Positions 1 to 5,066 are shown, counted from the first letter of the stretch. The stretch is 5,066 nt of DNA from Filomicrobium sp. (GCA_030607105.1 JAUWFF010000140.1:1-5066); one strand, 5' to 3'. Numbers and translations are program-made. The notes: generated from the letters alone by a model not told the origin.

Positions 1-58
1 GGGCAGCTTGCTGGTGCCGGCGTTAGGACAAACCGCGCTCTGGTGCATTTAGCTCGGA

Positions 59-67
59 TGTGGATAA
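59..67 (-). promoter_or_regulatory. Perfect DnaA-box 9-mer
   Basis: The + strand reads TGTGGATAA, which is the exact reverse complement of the canonical DnaA box TTATCCACA. It lies about 60 bases before the J-domain gene and directly abuts the CtrA-like site that starts at base 68. DnaA can act at such boxes as a transcription factor or as a replication initiator. One isolated box cannot show which, and a chance match remains possible. Confidence 0.5.
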
Positions 68-83
68 CTAACAGCTGCTTAAC
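68..83 (+). promoter_or_regulatory. Near-consensus CtrA-type site (CTAA-N7-TTAAC)
   Basis: The sequence CTAACAGCTGCTTAAC differs from the alphaproteobacterial CtrA pattern TTAA-N7-TTAAC at only the first base. It resembles the second CtrA-type site in this window (2468-2483, TTAACACGTGCTTAAC). It lies 45 bases before the ATG of the J-domain gene, so it could control that gene. A GAGTC, a possible CcrM methylation site, follows at 112-116. Assignment to CtrA is inferred from the pattern alone. Confidence 0.45.
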
Positions 84-128
84 AAGCCGGTCCCTTGGTG
101 GCCCCGGCAATGAGTCGATGCGCTGGAC

Positions 129-812
129 ATGCACTATTTTCTGATCGGCCTGGTGTTGCTGGCCCTCGTGCTCCTCGCAGTGCACGGCTTTAAAAATGCA
201 AATCCTGTCCGTTTGGCCCGTAACCTCAGATTGGTTGCCGGCGGCGCACTCCTGCTTATTTCGGGATTGCTCATGGTGCGCGGTGCCGCCGCTGTTGCGC
301 TGCCGATTGCCATGATGGGCATATGGTTGATGACGGCCGCTTCCTTGCAGCAGACCGGCAAGTCGCAGGGTCAGACTTCCGAAGTGAAGACCGAATTTCT
401 GGAGATGCAACTCGACCACGATACCGGTGAGATCCGAGGTCGGGTCATCAAGGGCATTTTCGAGGGCCGCCGCATCGAGCGGCTAAAACCTGCCGAGTTA
501 GCCTTGCTTTGGCAGGATGTGCGCATCGATGACGCCGCCTCCGCGCAGATTATTGAGGCCTACCTCGATCGCGCTTACCCATCTTGGCGAGAGGATATGG
601 AGCGTGGCGAGAAGGAGATGGCAGGTCCTGACGGGCGTATGAGCAAGCAGGAGGCTTACGAAATCCTGGGACTGAGGCCAGGGGCCGATGCTGGCGAGGT
701 GCGTCGCGCTCATAAAGAACTGATTTTGAAATTGCACCCGGATCGAGGAGGTTCAACGTATCTGGCTTCGAAAATCAACGAGGCAAAGGAAGTCCTGCTA
801 GGTTCCGGATAA
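129..812 (+). CDS. Membrane-anchored J-domain (DnaJ-like) co-chaperone
   Basis: The product has 227 residues. A hydrophobic segment at residues 3-20 and a hydrophobic stretch at about 34-72 predict two membrane passes or a hairpin anchor. A soluble middle region (about 85-155) has the LDHDTGEIRG motif and EAYLDR-x-YPSWR, which I associate with a family of small alphaproteobacterial DnaJ-domain proteins. The C-terminal J domain spans about 173-225, with the essential HPD motif at 203-205 between helices II and III (RRAHKELILKLHPDRGG). J domains stimulate the ATPase of DnaK-type Hsp70 proteins, so this protein probably recruits an Hsp70 to the inner membrane. The order (TM first, J domain last) recalls Tim14/Pam18 and DjlA rather than classical DnaJ, and the Gly/Phe, zinc-finger and client-binding regions are absent. 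The ATG at 129 is chosen because it begins exactly at the hydrophobic anchor; upstream ATGs at 110 and 118 are out of frame. No strong ribosome binding site is visible. The client is unknown. Confidence 0.88.
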   Translation: MHYFLIGLVLLALVLLAVHGFKNANPVRLARNLRLVAGGALLLISGLLMVRGAAAVALPIAMMGIWLMTAASLQQTGKSQGQTSEVKTEFLEMQLDHDTGEIRGRVIKGIFEGRRIERLKPAELALLWQDVRIDDAASAQIIEAYLDRAYPSWREDMERGEKEMAGPDGRMSKQEAYEILGLRPGADAGEVRRAHKELILKLHPDRGGSTYLASKINEAKEVLLGSG

Positions 813-860
813 CTCCCGCGGAGCCTGGGGCAGCCCCCCACACCGCTGGGATTAGGAAGC

Positions 861-2318
861 CTATGGCCTTGCTACGAAGCAATCAATCGATCGGCGGCGC
901 AGTTCGCTACAGGTCGCCGTCGCGCCTCTGGAATCGAAGCCGGCAAATCGGGCCCGATAGACAGTCCGGGACCTGTTGGACACTTTCACGGTGACCTTAA
1001 CCGCGCGCTGGGAATAGCCGTAAAGCAATTGTTCGGCCTGCCGCGCAACGGTCAGCAGTTGCGCCTGCGCCTCCTGGCGGCTTGCGAACGCGCCAACCTG
1101 GATCTGATATCCGCCATTGTTGCGCCGCACAATACGTCGGGGTTCGCGGTCCTCCGCCGAGCCTTGCTCCTGCGCTTCGGAGGCATCATCGATGCCACTG
1201 CGGGCCAGCAGCGCCGCCAGCTTATCCTGCAAGTTTCCAGGTTGCCGCTGGCGCCAGCGTTGGGCCGGGCGGGGCGCCGCGGCGCGCGTGACATCAAGCT
1301 TACGGACTTTGGCGATTTGTACCGTGCGCCTGCCATTAGTACGGGTATTGGCGCGGCCGACCTCGATACGCTGATCGACGACCGGTTTTTGGTCAGGCAC
1401 GATCGGTCGCAGCACCGGGCGTGGCCGTGCAATAAGCTTTGGCTTACGTGTTTTACGGGTCGAAGCCTGCTTCAGTGCGCGTGCGATGATGGACCGCATA
1501 TGCGCATTTCGCCGTCGCGCAGTCTTTCCGCCGAAAACGACGGCGACGACGTGCTTGCCGTCACGCTTCACTGAACTGACTAGATTGAAGCCGGACGCCC
1601 GGATGTAACCGGTCTTGATGCCGTCAACGCCCTTGACGCGGCCAAGCAGGGAGTTGTGGTTCTTATAATTTTTGCCGCGGTATTTGAAGTAGCGCGTCTT
1701 GAACAGCTTGTATTGTTTCGGGAAGTCATCCTGGATCCTGAGCGCCAGCTTGACCATGTCATGCGCTGTGGTCACTTGGCCGCTGTCGGGCAGCCCCGAG
1801 GCGTTCTTGAACACCGTGTTCTTCATGCCCAATTCCTGCGCCGTCTTGGTCATTAGCCGCGCGAATCTAGCCTCCGATCCCGCCACGCGTTCTGCGACCG
1901 CCACCGCAACGTCGTTGGCGCTCTTTGTCACCAAGGCTTTGATCGCATCAATGACGCGAATGCGATCGCCGACCTTAAAGCCAAGTTTTGAGGGGGGCTG
2001 TGAGGCCGCCTGCGCACTGATCGGGATTCTGGTGTCGTAGCTGAGGCGTCCCTTCTTAATCAAATCAAAGACAATGTAGAGCGTCATGATTTTGGTCAGG
2101 GAAGCTGGGTAACGCTTCGCGCTCCCAAAAGTCTCGAACAGCGTATTTCCTGTGTTCGCGTCAAAGGCGATTGAGGCGTATTTCGAGCGTTTGGCTTCTG
2201 CCACCGGTGACACCGCCAGCAAGGCCGCGGCGGCCACCAGCAAGAAGCAAATCCTACGTGCTATGTCCGAGCGCGGAATTAGCATGCATTGTGAGTGCAA
2301 CTTAGTTTTCGTCGCCAT
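861..2318 (-). CDS. D-alanyl-D-alanine carboxypeptidase (PBP5/DacF type, peptidase S11) with C-terminal SPOR domain
   Basis: This secreted serine D,D-carboxypeptidase removes the terminal D-Ala from peptidoglycan pentapeptides in the periplasm. Numbered from the ATG at 2318 (485 residues), a Sec signal peptide (RR then FLLVAAAALLAVSP) ends at a likely cleavage site AEA|KR near residue 42. The three penicillin-binding motifs are present: SLTK 73-76 (nucleophile Ser73), SAN 133-135 and KTG 235-237. The catalytic domain ends near 285. A basic, Arg/Pro-rich linker (about 285-400) leads to a SPOR domain (about 402-483, starting GGYQIQVGAFASRQEAQ). SPOR domains bind denuded septal glycan, so recruitment to the division site is inferred. 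The start is uncertain. The frame stays open to a TTG at 2531, and ATGs at 2387 and 2285 are also in frame. None has a convincing ribosome binding site. I prefer 2318 or 2285 because both place the signal peptide near the N terminus. The gene converges with the J-domain gene, 48 bases apart. Confidence 0.92.
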   Translation of the reverse strand: MATKTKLHSQCMLIPRSDIARRICFLLVAAAALLAVSPVAEAKRSKYASIAFDANTGNTLFETFGSAKRYPASLTKIMTLYIVFDLIKKGRLSYDTRIPISAQAASQPPSKLGFKVGDRIRVIDAIKALVTKSANDVAVAVAERVAGSEARFARLMTKTAQELGMKNTVFKNASGLPDSGQVTTAHDMVKLALRIQDDFPKQYKLFKTRYFKYRGKNYKNHNSLLGRVKGVDGIKTGYIRASGFNLVSSVKRDGKHVVAVVFGGKTARRRNAHMRSIIARALKQASTRKTRKPKLIARPRPVLRPIVPDQKPVVDQRIEVGRANTRTNGRRTVQIAKVRKLDVTRAAAPRPAQRWRQRQPGNLQDKLAALLARSGIDDASEAQEQGSAEDREPRRIVRRNNGGYQIQVGAFASRQEAQAQLLTVARQAEQLLYGYSQRAVKVTVKVSNRSRTVYRARFAGFDSRGATATCSELRRRSIDCFVARP

Positions 2319-2465
2319 GGATGATTTTGGCCCGCGCCCGGTTTTGACGCATATCCCCTTCGTGTTCGTATGGAACTTTGAGACCATCCCTTCGTGACCG
2401 CTTTGCGGCGTCGCCGTTGATTCCTGGAGGGTTTGAGAAAGCCGTCCCCGTTCCACCACACTCTC

Positions 2466-2484
2466 GGTTAACACGTGCTTAACC
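2466..2484. promoter_or_regulatory. CtrA-type site, perfect TTAA-N7-TTAAC inside a palindrome
   Basis: The sequence GGTTAACACGTGCTTAACC contains TTAA (2468-2471), seven bases, then TTAAC (2479-2483), which fits the CtrA consensus TTAA-N7-TTAAC exactly. The flanks make it a 6-bp inverted repeat (GGTTAA/TTAACC) around the palindrome CACGTG (2472-2477). It lies about 150 bases upstream of the preferred carboxypeptidase start and about 295 bases from the phasin start, so the carboxypeptidase is the likelier target. CtrA controls division and envelope genes in many alphaproteobacteria. The link here is inferred from the motif. Confidence 0.6.
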
Positions 2485-2569
2485 AAATTGTTCCAAAGCG
2501 ACCCCGTTCCCTCGATGCCAGAGCATCCCAAAAAAGCGTGAATATCGTTCTAAGGCGCCGCAAAGTACG

Positions 2570-2605
2570 AATTTGCGCGGGCCAGCGGGGTTTTGCCCGC
2601 AAATT
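2570..2605. repeat. Imperfect inverted repeat in the intergenic region
   Basis: AATTTGCGCGGGC (2570-2582) pairs with GCCCGCAAATT (2595-2605). This gives 11 base pairs with a two-base bulge around a 12-base loop. There is no T-tract after either arm, so it does not look like an intrinsic terminator. It may be an operator, part of an untranslated leader, or a remnant with no function. Confidence 0.45.
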
Positions 2606-2639
2606 GAGCAGAAGTGGCCGAACTACGACGGTCGGCCTA

Positions 2640-2655
2640 TTGTGCAATGCAGCAA
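2640..2655 (+). promoter_or_regulatory. TGCA-rich dyad, candidate PhaR-type operator of the phasin gene
   Basis: TTG-TGCA-A-TGCA-G-CAA is an imperfect palindrome built of two TGCA blocks flanked by TTG and CAA, 123 bases before the phasin ATG. PhaR, the repressor of phasin genes in alphaproteobacteria, is known to recognise TGC-rich dyads, and a phasin gene is its classic target. An overlapping GCAG-N6-CTGC (2649-2662) adds to the symmetry. The assignment combines the motif with the context and is not proven. Confidence 0.4.
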
Positions 2656-2708
2656 AGTCTGCTTGAATGTTACTGGGTCAGCTTCCGAGATGCGTCGTGT
2701 TTGTAATC

Positions 2709-2726
2709 GAGGAGGTAGCACAGATG
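2709..2726 (+). promoter_or_regulatory. Strong Shine-Dalgarno plus upstream in-frame ATG ahead of the phasin
   Basis: GAGGAGG (2709-2715) is followed after 8 bases by ATG (2724-2726). This ATG is in frame with the phasin start at 2778, 18 codons later, with no stop between. It would give an 18-residue basic extension (MRAATRICRIELSNRRRV). The ATG lies inside the left arm of the hairpin at 2721-2746, so folding would hide it. The extension does not resemble a phasin N terminus, so I keep 2778 as the main start. Confidence 0.45.
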
Positions 2727-2746
2727 CGCGCTGCAACGCGCATCTG
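2721..2746 (+). promoter_or_regulatory. Perfect 10-bp hairpin in the phasin leader
   Basis: CAGATGCGCG (2721-2730) and CGCGCATCTG (2737-2746) pair perfectly around the loop CTGCAA. The stem ends 19 bases before the phasin ribosome binding site (AGGAG, 2766-2770) and contains the upstream ATG at 2724. No T-tract follows, so it is not a standard terminator. It may stabilise the mRNA 5' end, control which start is used, or be a protein-binding palindrome in the DNA. Confidence 0.55.
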
Positions 2747-2777
2747 CCGTATAGAGCTATCCAACAGGAGAAGAGTA

Positions 2778-3155
2778 ATGCAATTTAACATGATGAAAGG
2801 CTTCGAGTCGATGAAAGGCTTCGAGTCGATCAAAGGCTTTGAAGAATTTCAGAAGCTTAATCAACAGAGCGTTGAAGCATCGATGAAGTTAATGGGCGAA
2901 TGGAGCAAGGGTTGGCAGGCCATTGCCGCGGAAATGACTGACTATACGCGCCGTTCTTTTGAAGATTCCACGGCGACATTTGAAAAACTGATGTCCGCCA
3001 AGTCTCTTGATCAGGCGTTCGAGATTCAGTCGAGCTTCGCTAAGCGCGCCTACGATGAATACATGCACCAGATGACGAAAGTTGGCGGCATGTACGCCAA
3101 CATGGCCAAAGACGCCTCCAAGCCCCTCGAAAAGGCTTTCCAGTTCAACGGCTGA
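2778..3155 (+). CDS. Phasin family protein (PHA granule-associated)
   Basis: The product has 125 residues and resembles short alphaproteobacterial phasins. It carries the phrase FEEFQKLNQQSVEASMKLMGEWSKGWQ in two adjoining parts (residues 21-31 and on), then a mostly helical amphipathic body with YTRRSFEDSTATFEKLMSAK, a typical 'AKSLDQAFEIQSSFAKRAYD' segment, and a conserved-looking end (YANMAKDASKPLEKAF). Phasins coat polyhydroxyalkanoate granules, limit their coalescence and affect enzyme access; some relatives have chaperone-like or unrelated roles. The ATG at 2778 is supported by AGGAG (2766-2770) with a 7-base spacer. An in-frame ATG at 2724 with an even stronger Shine-Dalgarno is an alternative start. 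The N terminus has three six-residue repeats, MKGFES-MKGFES-IKGFEE. The gene stands alone between its own leader and a terminator. No PHA synthase or depolymerase is in the window. Confidence 0.87.
   Translation: MQFNMMKGFESMKGFESIKGFEEFQKLNQQSVEASMKLMGEWSKGWQAIAAEMTDYTRRSFEDSTATFEKLMSAKSLDQAFEIQSSFAKRAYDEYMHQMTKVGGMYANMAKDASKPLEKAFQFNG
2793..2846 (+). repeat. Three tandem copies of an 18-base unit in the phasin gene
   Basis: Copies 1 (2793-2810) and 2 (2811-2828) are identical: ATGAAAGGCTTCGAGTCG. Copy 3 (2829-2846), ATCAAAGGCTTTGAAGAA, has diverged but keeps the same frame, giving MKGFES, MKGFES, IKGFEE. The unit adds 6 residues without changing the frame. The identity of copies 1 and 2 at the DNA level suggests a recent duplication. 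Each of the first two copies also contains GAGTC (2805-2809 and 2823-2827). Confidence 0.9.
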
Positions 3156-3224
3156 TCGCGCATCAGTTGATTGATTGGCGGACCGCGTGCGAGATCCGCG
3201 CGCCAAACGTTTCCATACGATAAC

Positions 3225-3251
3225 AGGCCCGGTCGACACCGGGCCTTTTTT
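3225..3251 (+). terminator. Intrinsic (Rho-independent) terminator after the phasin gene
   Basis: AGGCCCGGT (3225-3233) pairs perfectly with ACCGGGCCT (3238-3246) around the four-base loop CGAC, and a run of six T residues (3246-3251) follows. It lies 69 bases after the phasin stop and should separate phasin transcription from the downstream clpS-clpA unit. Confidence 0.92.
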
Positions 3252-3494
3252 GTGTCCCGATATGTTCCCATCTATGGACTCGAAGAAGGCGTTGAATTGG
3301 TTTCCGGGTGGTCCTGCCATCGTTGCCCAATGGCCAAAGTTAGGTGAAAATGAAGATTGACTGCCCGGTGCCTGCCGCAGGCACGTCCCGCAAACTGAAG
3401 ATCCACTGAAGACATGCTGAGGGATACACGAGTGCACGCGAACGGCACACATCAGGAGGCCGATTTCGAAGGACACGACCCGTCGGTGCTGCGG
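3252..3494. other. Leader and promoter region of clpS-clpA
   Basis: No gene is supported between the terminator and clpS. A transcription start for clpS-clpA is expected here because the terminator lies upstream. TTGAAT (3292-3297) could be a -35 element, but 17 bases on I find only TGCCAT (3315-3320), a poor -10. A 17-base palindrome sits at 3368-3384. The clpS frame is open from an ATG at 3414, so the right end of this region may instead be coding. Confidence 0.5.
3368..3384. promoter_or_regulatory. 17-base palindrome upstream of clpS
   Basis: GTGCCTGC (3368-3375) and GCAGGCAC (3377-3384) are perfect inverted repeats separated by one base. The one-base centre is too tight for a good RNA loop, so a DNA operator for a dimeric regulator is the better guess. 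No T-tract follows. The regulator is unknown. Confidence 0.45.
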
Positions 3495-3833
3495 ATGTCG
3501 GCGGCGATGGGGCCGGATGACGGTGATTCAAACGACGAGAGCCAAACCGGCATCGTCACGAAAACCCGCACAAAAACAAAAAAGCCAAGCCTCTACAAGG
3601 TCTTGTTGCTGAATGATGACTACACTCCGATGGAGTTTGTGGTCCATGTTCTCGAGCGCTTCTTTAACAAGGGTCGTGAAGAAGCCACCCGCATCATGCT
3701 TCATGTCCATCAAAAGGGCGTGGGGATTTGCGGTGTTTTCACCTATGAGGTTGCCGAGACGAAAGTGACGCAAGTCATGGATTTCTCCAGGCAGCATCAA
3801 CATCCACTGCAGTGCACTATGGAGAAAGAGTAG
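3495..3833 (+). CDS. clpS: ATP-dependent Clp protease adaptor ClpS
   Basis: ClpS binds N-degron substrates carrying bulky hydrophobic N-terminal residues (Phe, Leu, Trp, Tyr) and hands them to the ClpA unfoldase for degradation by ClpAP in the cytoplasm. Numbered from the ATG at 3495 (112 residues), the flexible N-terminal arm is followed by the core [20 protein letters not shown]. The N-degron pocket residues match the E. coli pattern: Asn40-Asp41-Asp42 (E. coli 34-36), Met46 (E. coli Met40, the specificity gate) and His72 (E. coli His66). The C-terminal part has [15 protein letters not shown] and [10 protein letters not shown]. The start is uncertain: an in-frame ATG at 3414 would give 139 residues and an in-frame GTG lies at 3486. 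None has a convincing Shine-Dalgarno, and 3495 gives a more usual ClpS length. The stop codon is 6 bases before clpA, which confirms the role and suggests one transcript. Confidence 0.95.
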   Translation: MSAAMGPDDGDSNDESQTGIVTKTRTKTKKPSLYKVLLLNDDYTPMEFVVHVLERFFNKGREEATRIMLHVHQKGVGICGVFTYEVAETKVTQVMDFSRQHQHPLQCTMEKE

Positions 3834-3839
3834 GTTCTC

Positions 3840-5066
3840 GTGCCATCGTTCTCAAAAAGCCTCGAATCCGCACTTCACCGCGCATTGGAATATGCCAACG
3901 AGCGTAAGCATGAATATGCGACGCTCGAGCATCTACTATTGGCGCTAGTCGACGATCGCGACGCGGTCGGCGTAATGCGCGCCTGCAACGTCGACCTCGA
4001 CGCCTTGCGCGAGCGGGTAACCGATTATCTCGACGCCGAGTTGGAAGATCTGATCTCAGAATCGACGGATGAGGCAACGCCAACGAACGGCTTCCAGCGC
4101 GTCATTCATCGAGCGGTCGTGCACGTGCAGTCCTCCGGACGTGAGGAAGTGACCGGCGCCAACGTGCTTGTAGCCATCTTCGCCGAGCGCGAAAGCCACG
4201 CTGCGTTCTTTCTGCAGGAGCAAGAGATGACCCGCTTCGACGCGGTCCAGTATATCAGCCATGGTATCGCCAAGCGCCCTGGTATGTCCGAGAGCCGGCC
4301 ACCGCATGGTGCCGACGACGAAAACGAAGGCCAGGAGGACCGCAAGGGGGGCCAGGACGCGCTCAATTCTTATTGTATCAATCTTAACAAGAAGGCACGC
4401 GACGGCAAGATCGATCCTTTGATCGGCCGCGAGCCCGAAGTCCTGCGCACCATCCAGGTACTGTGCCGGCGCCAAAAGAACAACCCGCTCCTGGTTGGCG
4501 ATCCCGGTGTCGGCAAGACCGCCATCGCCGAGGGTTTGGCCCGCAAGATCATCCGCGCCGAGGTGCCCGAAGTGCTCCGCAGCGCCACAATCTTCTCACT
4601 TGACATGGGGGCCCTGCTGGCCGGGACCCGCTACCGCGGTGATTTCGAGGAGCGACTGAAGGCGGTGATGAAGGAAGTCGAGAATTATCCCGGTGCGATC
4701 CTCTTCATCGATGAGATTCACACCGTGATCGGCGCCGGCGCGACGTCAGGTGGGGCGATGGACGCCTCCAACCTGCTGAAGCCTGCGCTTCGGGCGGGTG
4801 TGCTCCGCTGCATCGGCTCGACCACCTACAAGGAGTACCGTCAGCACTTCGAGAAGGATCGTGCGCTCGTTCGCCGTTTCCAGAAGATTGACGTCAAGGA
4901 GCCGTCGGTAGAGGACGCTGTCGAAATCCTTAAGGGCTTGAAGCCCTACTTCGAGGACTTCCACCAGCTGAAGTACACTACCGAGGCCGTTCGGGCGGCC
5001 GTCGAGTTGTCTGCCAAGTACATTAACGACCGCAAACTGCCCGACAAGGCCATCGACGTCATCGAC
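3840..5066 (+). CDS. clpA: ATP-dependent Clp protease ATP-binding subunit ClpA (N-terminal part, runs off the window)
   Basis: ClpA is the hexameric AAA+ unfoldase that partners with ClpP and receives substrates from ClpS. Only 409 codons are inside the window, with the frame open at the right edge; full ClpA proteins are about 750-800 residues. The Clp N domain (about residues 2-140; [35 protein letters not shown]) is where ClpS docks. An acidic linker rich in Asp, Glu and Gly (about 143-175) follows. The first AAA+ module starts near [16 protein letters not shown], with Walker A GDPGVGKT at 220-227, Walker B LFIDE at 288-292, the sensor-type GSTT at 326-329 and a conserved ALVRRF at 342-347. 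The second AAA+ module and the ClpP-binding loop lie beyond the window. The start is a GTG at 3840, chosen because it gives the expected N terminus right after clpS. The ribosome binding site is weak and overlaps the end of clpS (GGAG at 3821-3824). Confidence 0.97.
   Translation, partial: MPSFSKSLESALHRALEYANERKHEYATLEHLLLALVDDRDAVGVMRACNVDLDALRERVTDYLDAELEDLISESTDEATPTNGFQRVIHRAVVHVQSSGREEVTGANVLVAIFAERESHAAFFLQEQEMTRFDAVQYISHGIAKRPGMSESRPPHGADDENEGQEDRKGGQDALNSYCINLNKKARDGKIDPLIGREPEVLRTIQVLCRRQKNNPLLVGDPGVGKTAIAEGLARKIIRAEVPEVLRSATIFSLDMGALLAGTRYRGDFEERLKAVMKEVENYPGAILFIDEIHTVIGAGATSGGAMDASNLLKPALRAGVLRCIGSTTYKEYRQHFEKDRALVRRFQKIDVKEPSVEDAVEILKGLKPYFEDFHQLKYTTEAVRAAVELSAKYINDRKLPDKAIDVID

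Larger units (their letters stand above)
2319..2777. other. Divergent intergenic region, about 459 bases, no convincing gene
   Basis: This stretch lies between the divergent carboxypeptidase and phasin genes. Short open frames cross it, but I see no recognisable protein among them. It contains a CtrA-type site (2466-2484), an imperfect inverted repeat (2570-2605), a smaller GGCCGA/TCGGCC inverted repeat (2616-2621 with 2632-2637), a TGCA-rich dyad (2640-2655) and a perfect hairpin (2721-2746). GATTC, a possible CcrM site, occurs at 2419-2423. I could not assign clear -35/-10 elements on either strand. Confidence 0.7.

Noticed and set aside
86..108. GCCGG/CCGGC inverted repeat before the J-domain gene
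   Set aside because: Five base pairs with a 13-base loop are expected by chance in GC-rich DNA.
1..128. End of an upstream gene or a tRNA at the left edge
   Set aside because: I found neither a recognisable protein tail in any frame nor a cloverleaf pattern.
813..860. Possible bidirectional terminator between the convergent J-domain and carboxypeptidase genes (TGGGG/CCCCA around 826-840)
   Set aside because: The stem is only five base pairs and no T-tract follows on either strand, so I could not support it as a terminator.
1029..1574. 181-residue open frame on the + strand opposite the carboxypeptidase gene
   Set aside because: It is antisense to a well supported gene with all catalytic motifs, its protein has no recognisable domain, and it is explained by high GC content.
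3292..3320. Heat-shock (sigma-32) or housekeeping promoter for clpS-clpA at TTGAAT
   Set aside because: The -35-like TTGAAT is acceptable but the -10 region (TGCCAT) fits neither consensus well, so it is only mentioned as a possibility in the leader entry.
3175..3360. Small + strand open frame between phasin and clpS
   Set aside because: It spans the intrinsic terminator, has no ribosome binding site and no familiar sequence.
2889..3476. 195-residue open frame on the - strand opposite the phasin and its terminator
   Set aside because: It crosses a confident phasin gene and a strong terminator and has no recognisable domain.

Overview
The window looks like ordinary chromosome from an alphaproteobacterium, most likely Hyphomicrobiales (Rhizobiales) or a close relative. 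This rests on the GC-rich coding sequence, a small two-TM J-domain protein of an alphaproteobacterial type, a D-Ala-D-Ala carboxypeptidase with a C-terminal SPOR domain, a short phasin, a ClpS sequence close to rhizobial ClpS, and intergenic sites resembling CtrA boxes. The taxon is inferred from protein character, not from a search.

Layout. Bases 1-128 are non-coding. They hold a perfect DnaA-box 9-mer that abuts a near-consensus CtrA-type site, with a GAGTC (GANTC) just downstream. A membrane-anchored J-domain protein follows (129-812, +). It converges on a secreted penicillin-binding-protein-type D,D-carboxypeptidase with a SPOR domain (861 to about 2318, -). The divergent intergenic region (about 2319-2777) holds a perfect TTAA-N7-TTAA CtrA-type site toward the carboxypeptidase. 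Toward the phasin it holds two hairpins, a TGCA-rich dyad resembling a PhaR operator, and two in-frame Shine-Dalgarno/ATG pairs. The phasin (2778-3155, +) starts with an almost perfect tandem repeat of an 18-base unit and ends at a strong intrinsic terminator (3225-3251). After a leader with a 17-base palindrome come clpS (about 3495-3833, +) and clpA (3840 to the window end, +). These two are separated by 6 bases and are almost certainly co-transcribed.

How the genes work together. ClpS delivers N-degron substrates to the ClpA unfoldase, which works with ClpP (not in this window). The carboxypeptidase trims peptidoglycan pentapeptides, and its SPOR domain suggests recruitment to denuded glycan at the division septum. 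The J-domain protein probably stimulates a DnaK-type Hsp70 at the membrane. The phasin probably coats polyhydroxyalkanoate granules. Proteostasis (J-protein, ClpS/ClpA) and cell-cycle-type control sites (CtrA, DnaA, GANTC) are the two loose themes.

I see no mobile element, CRISPR array, tRNA, rRNA or new gene system. What deserves attention is the intergenic DNA: the paired CtrA-like sites, the DnaA box, and the dual-start, hairpin-masked leader of the phasin gene.
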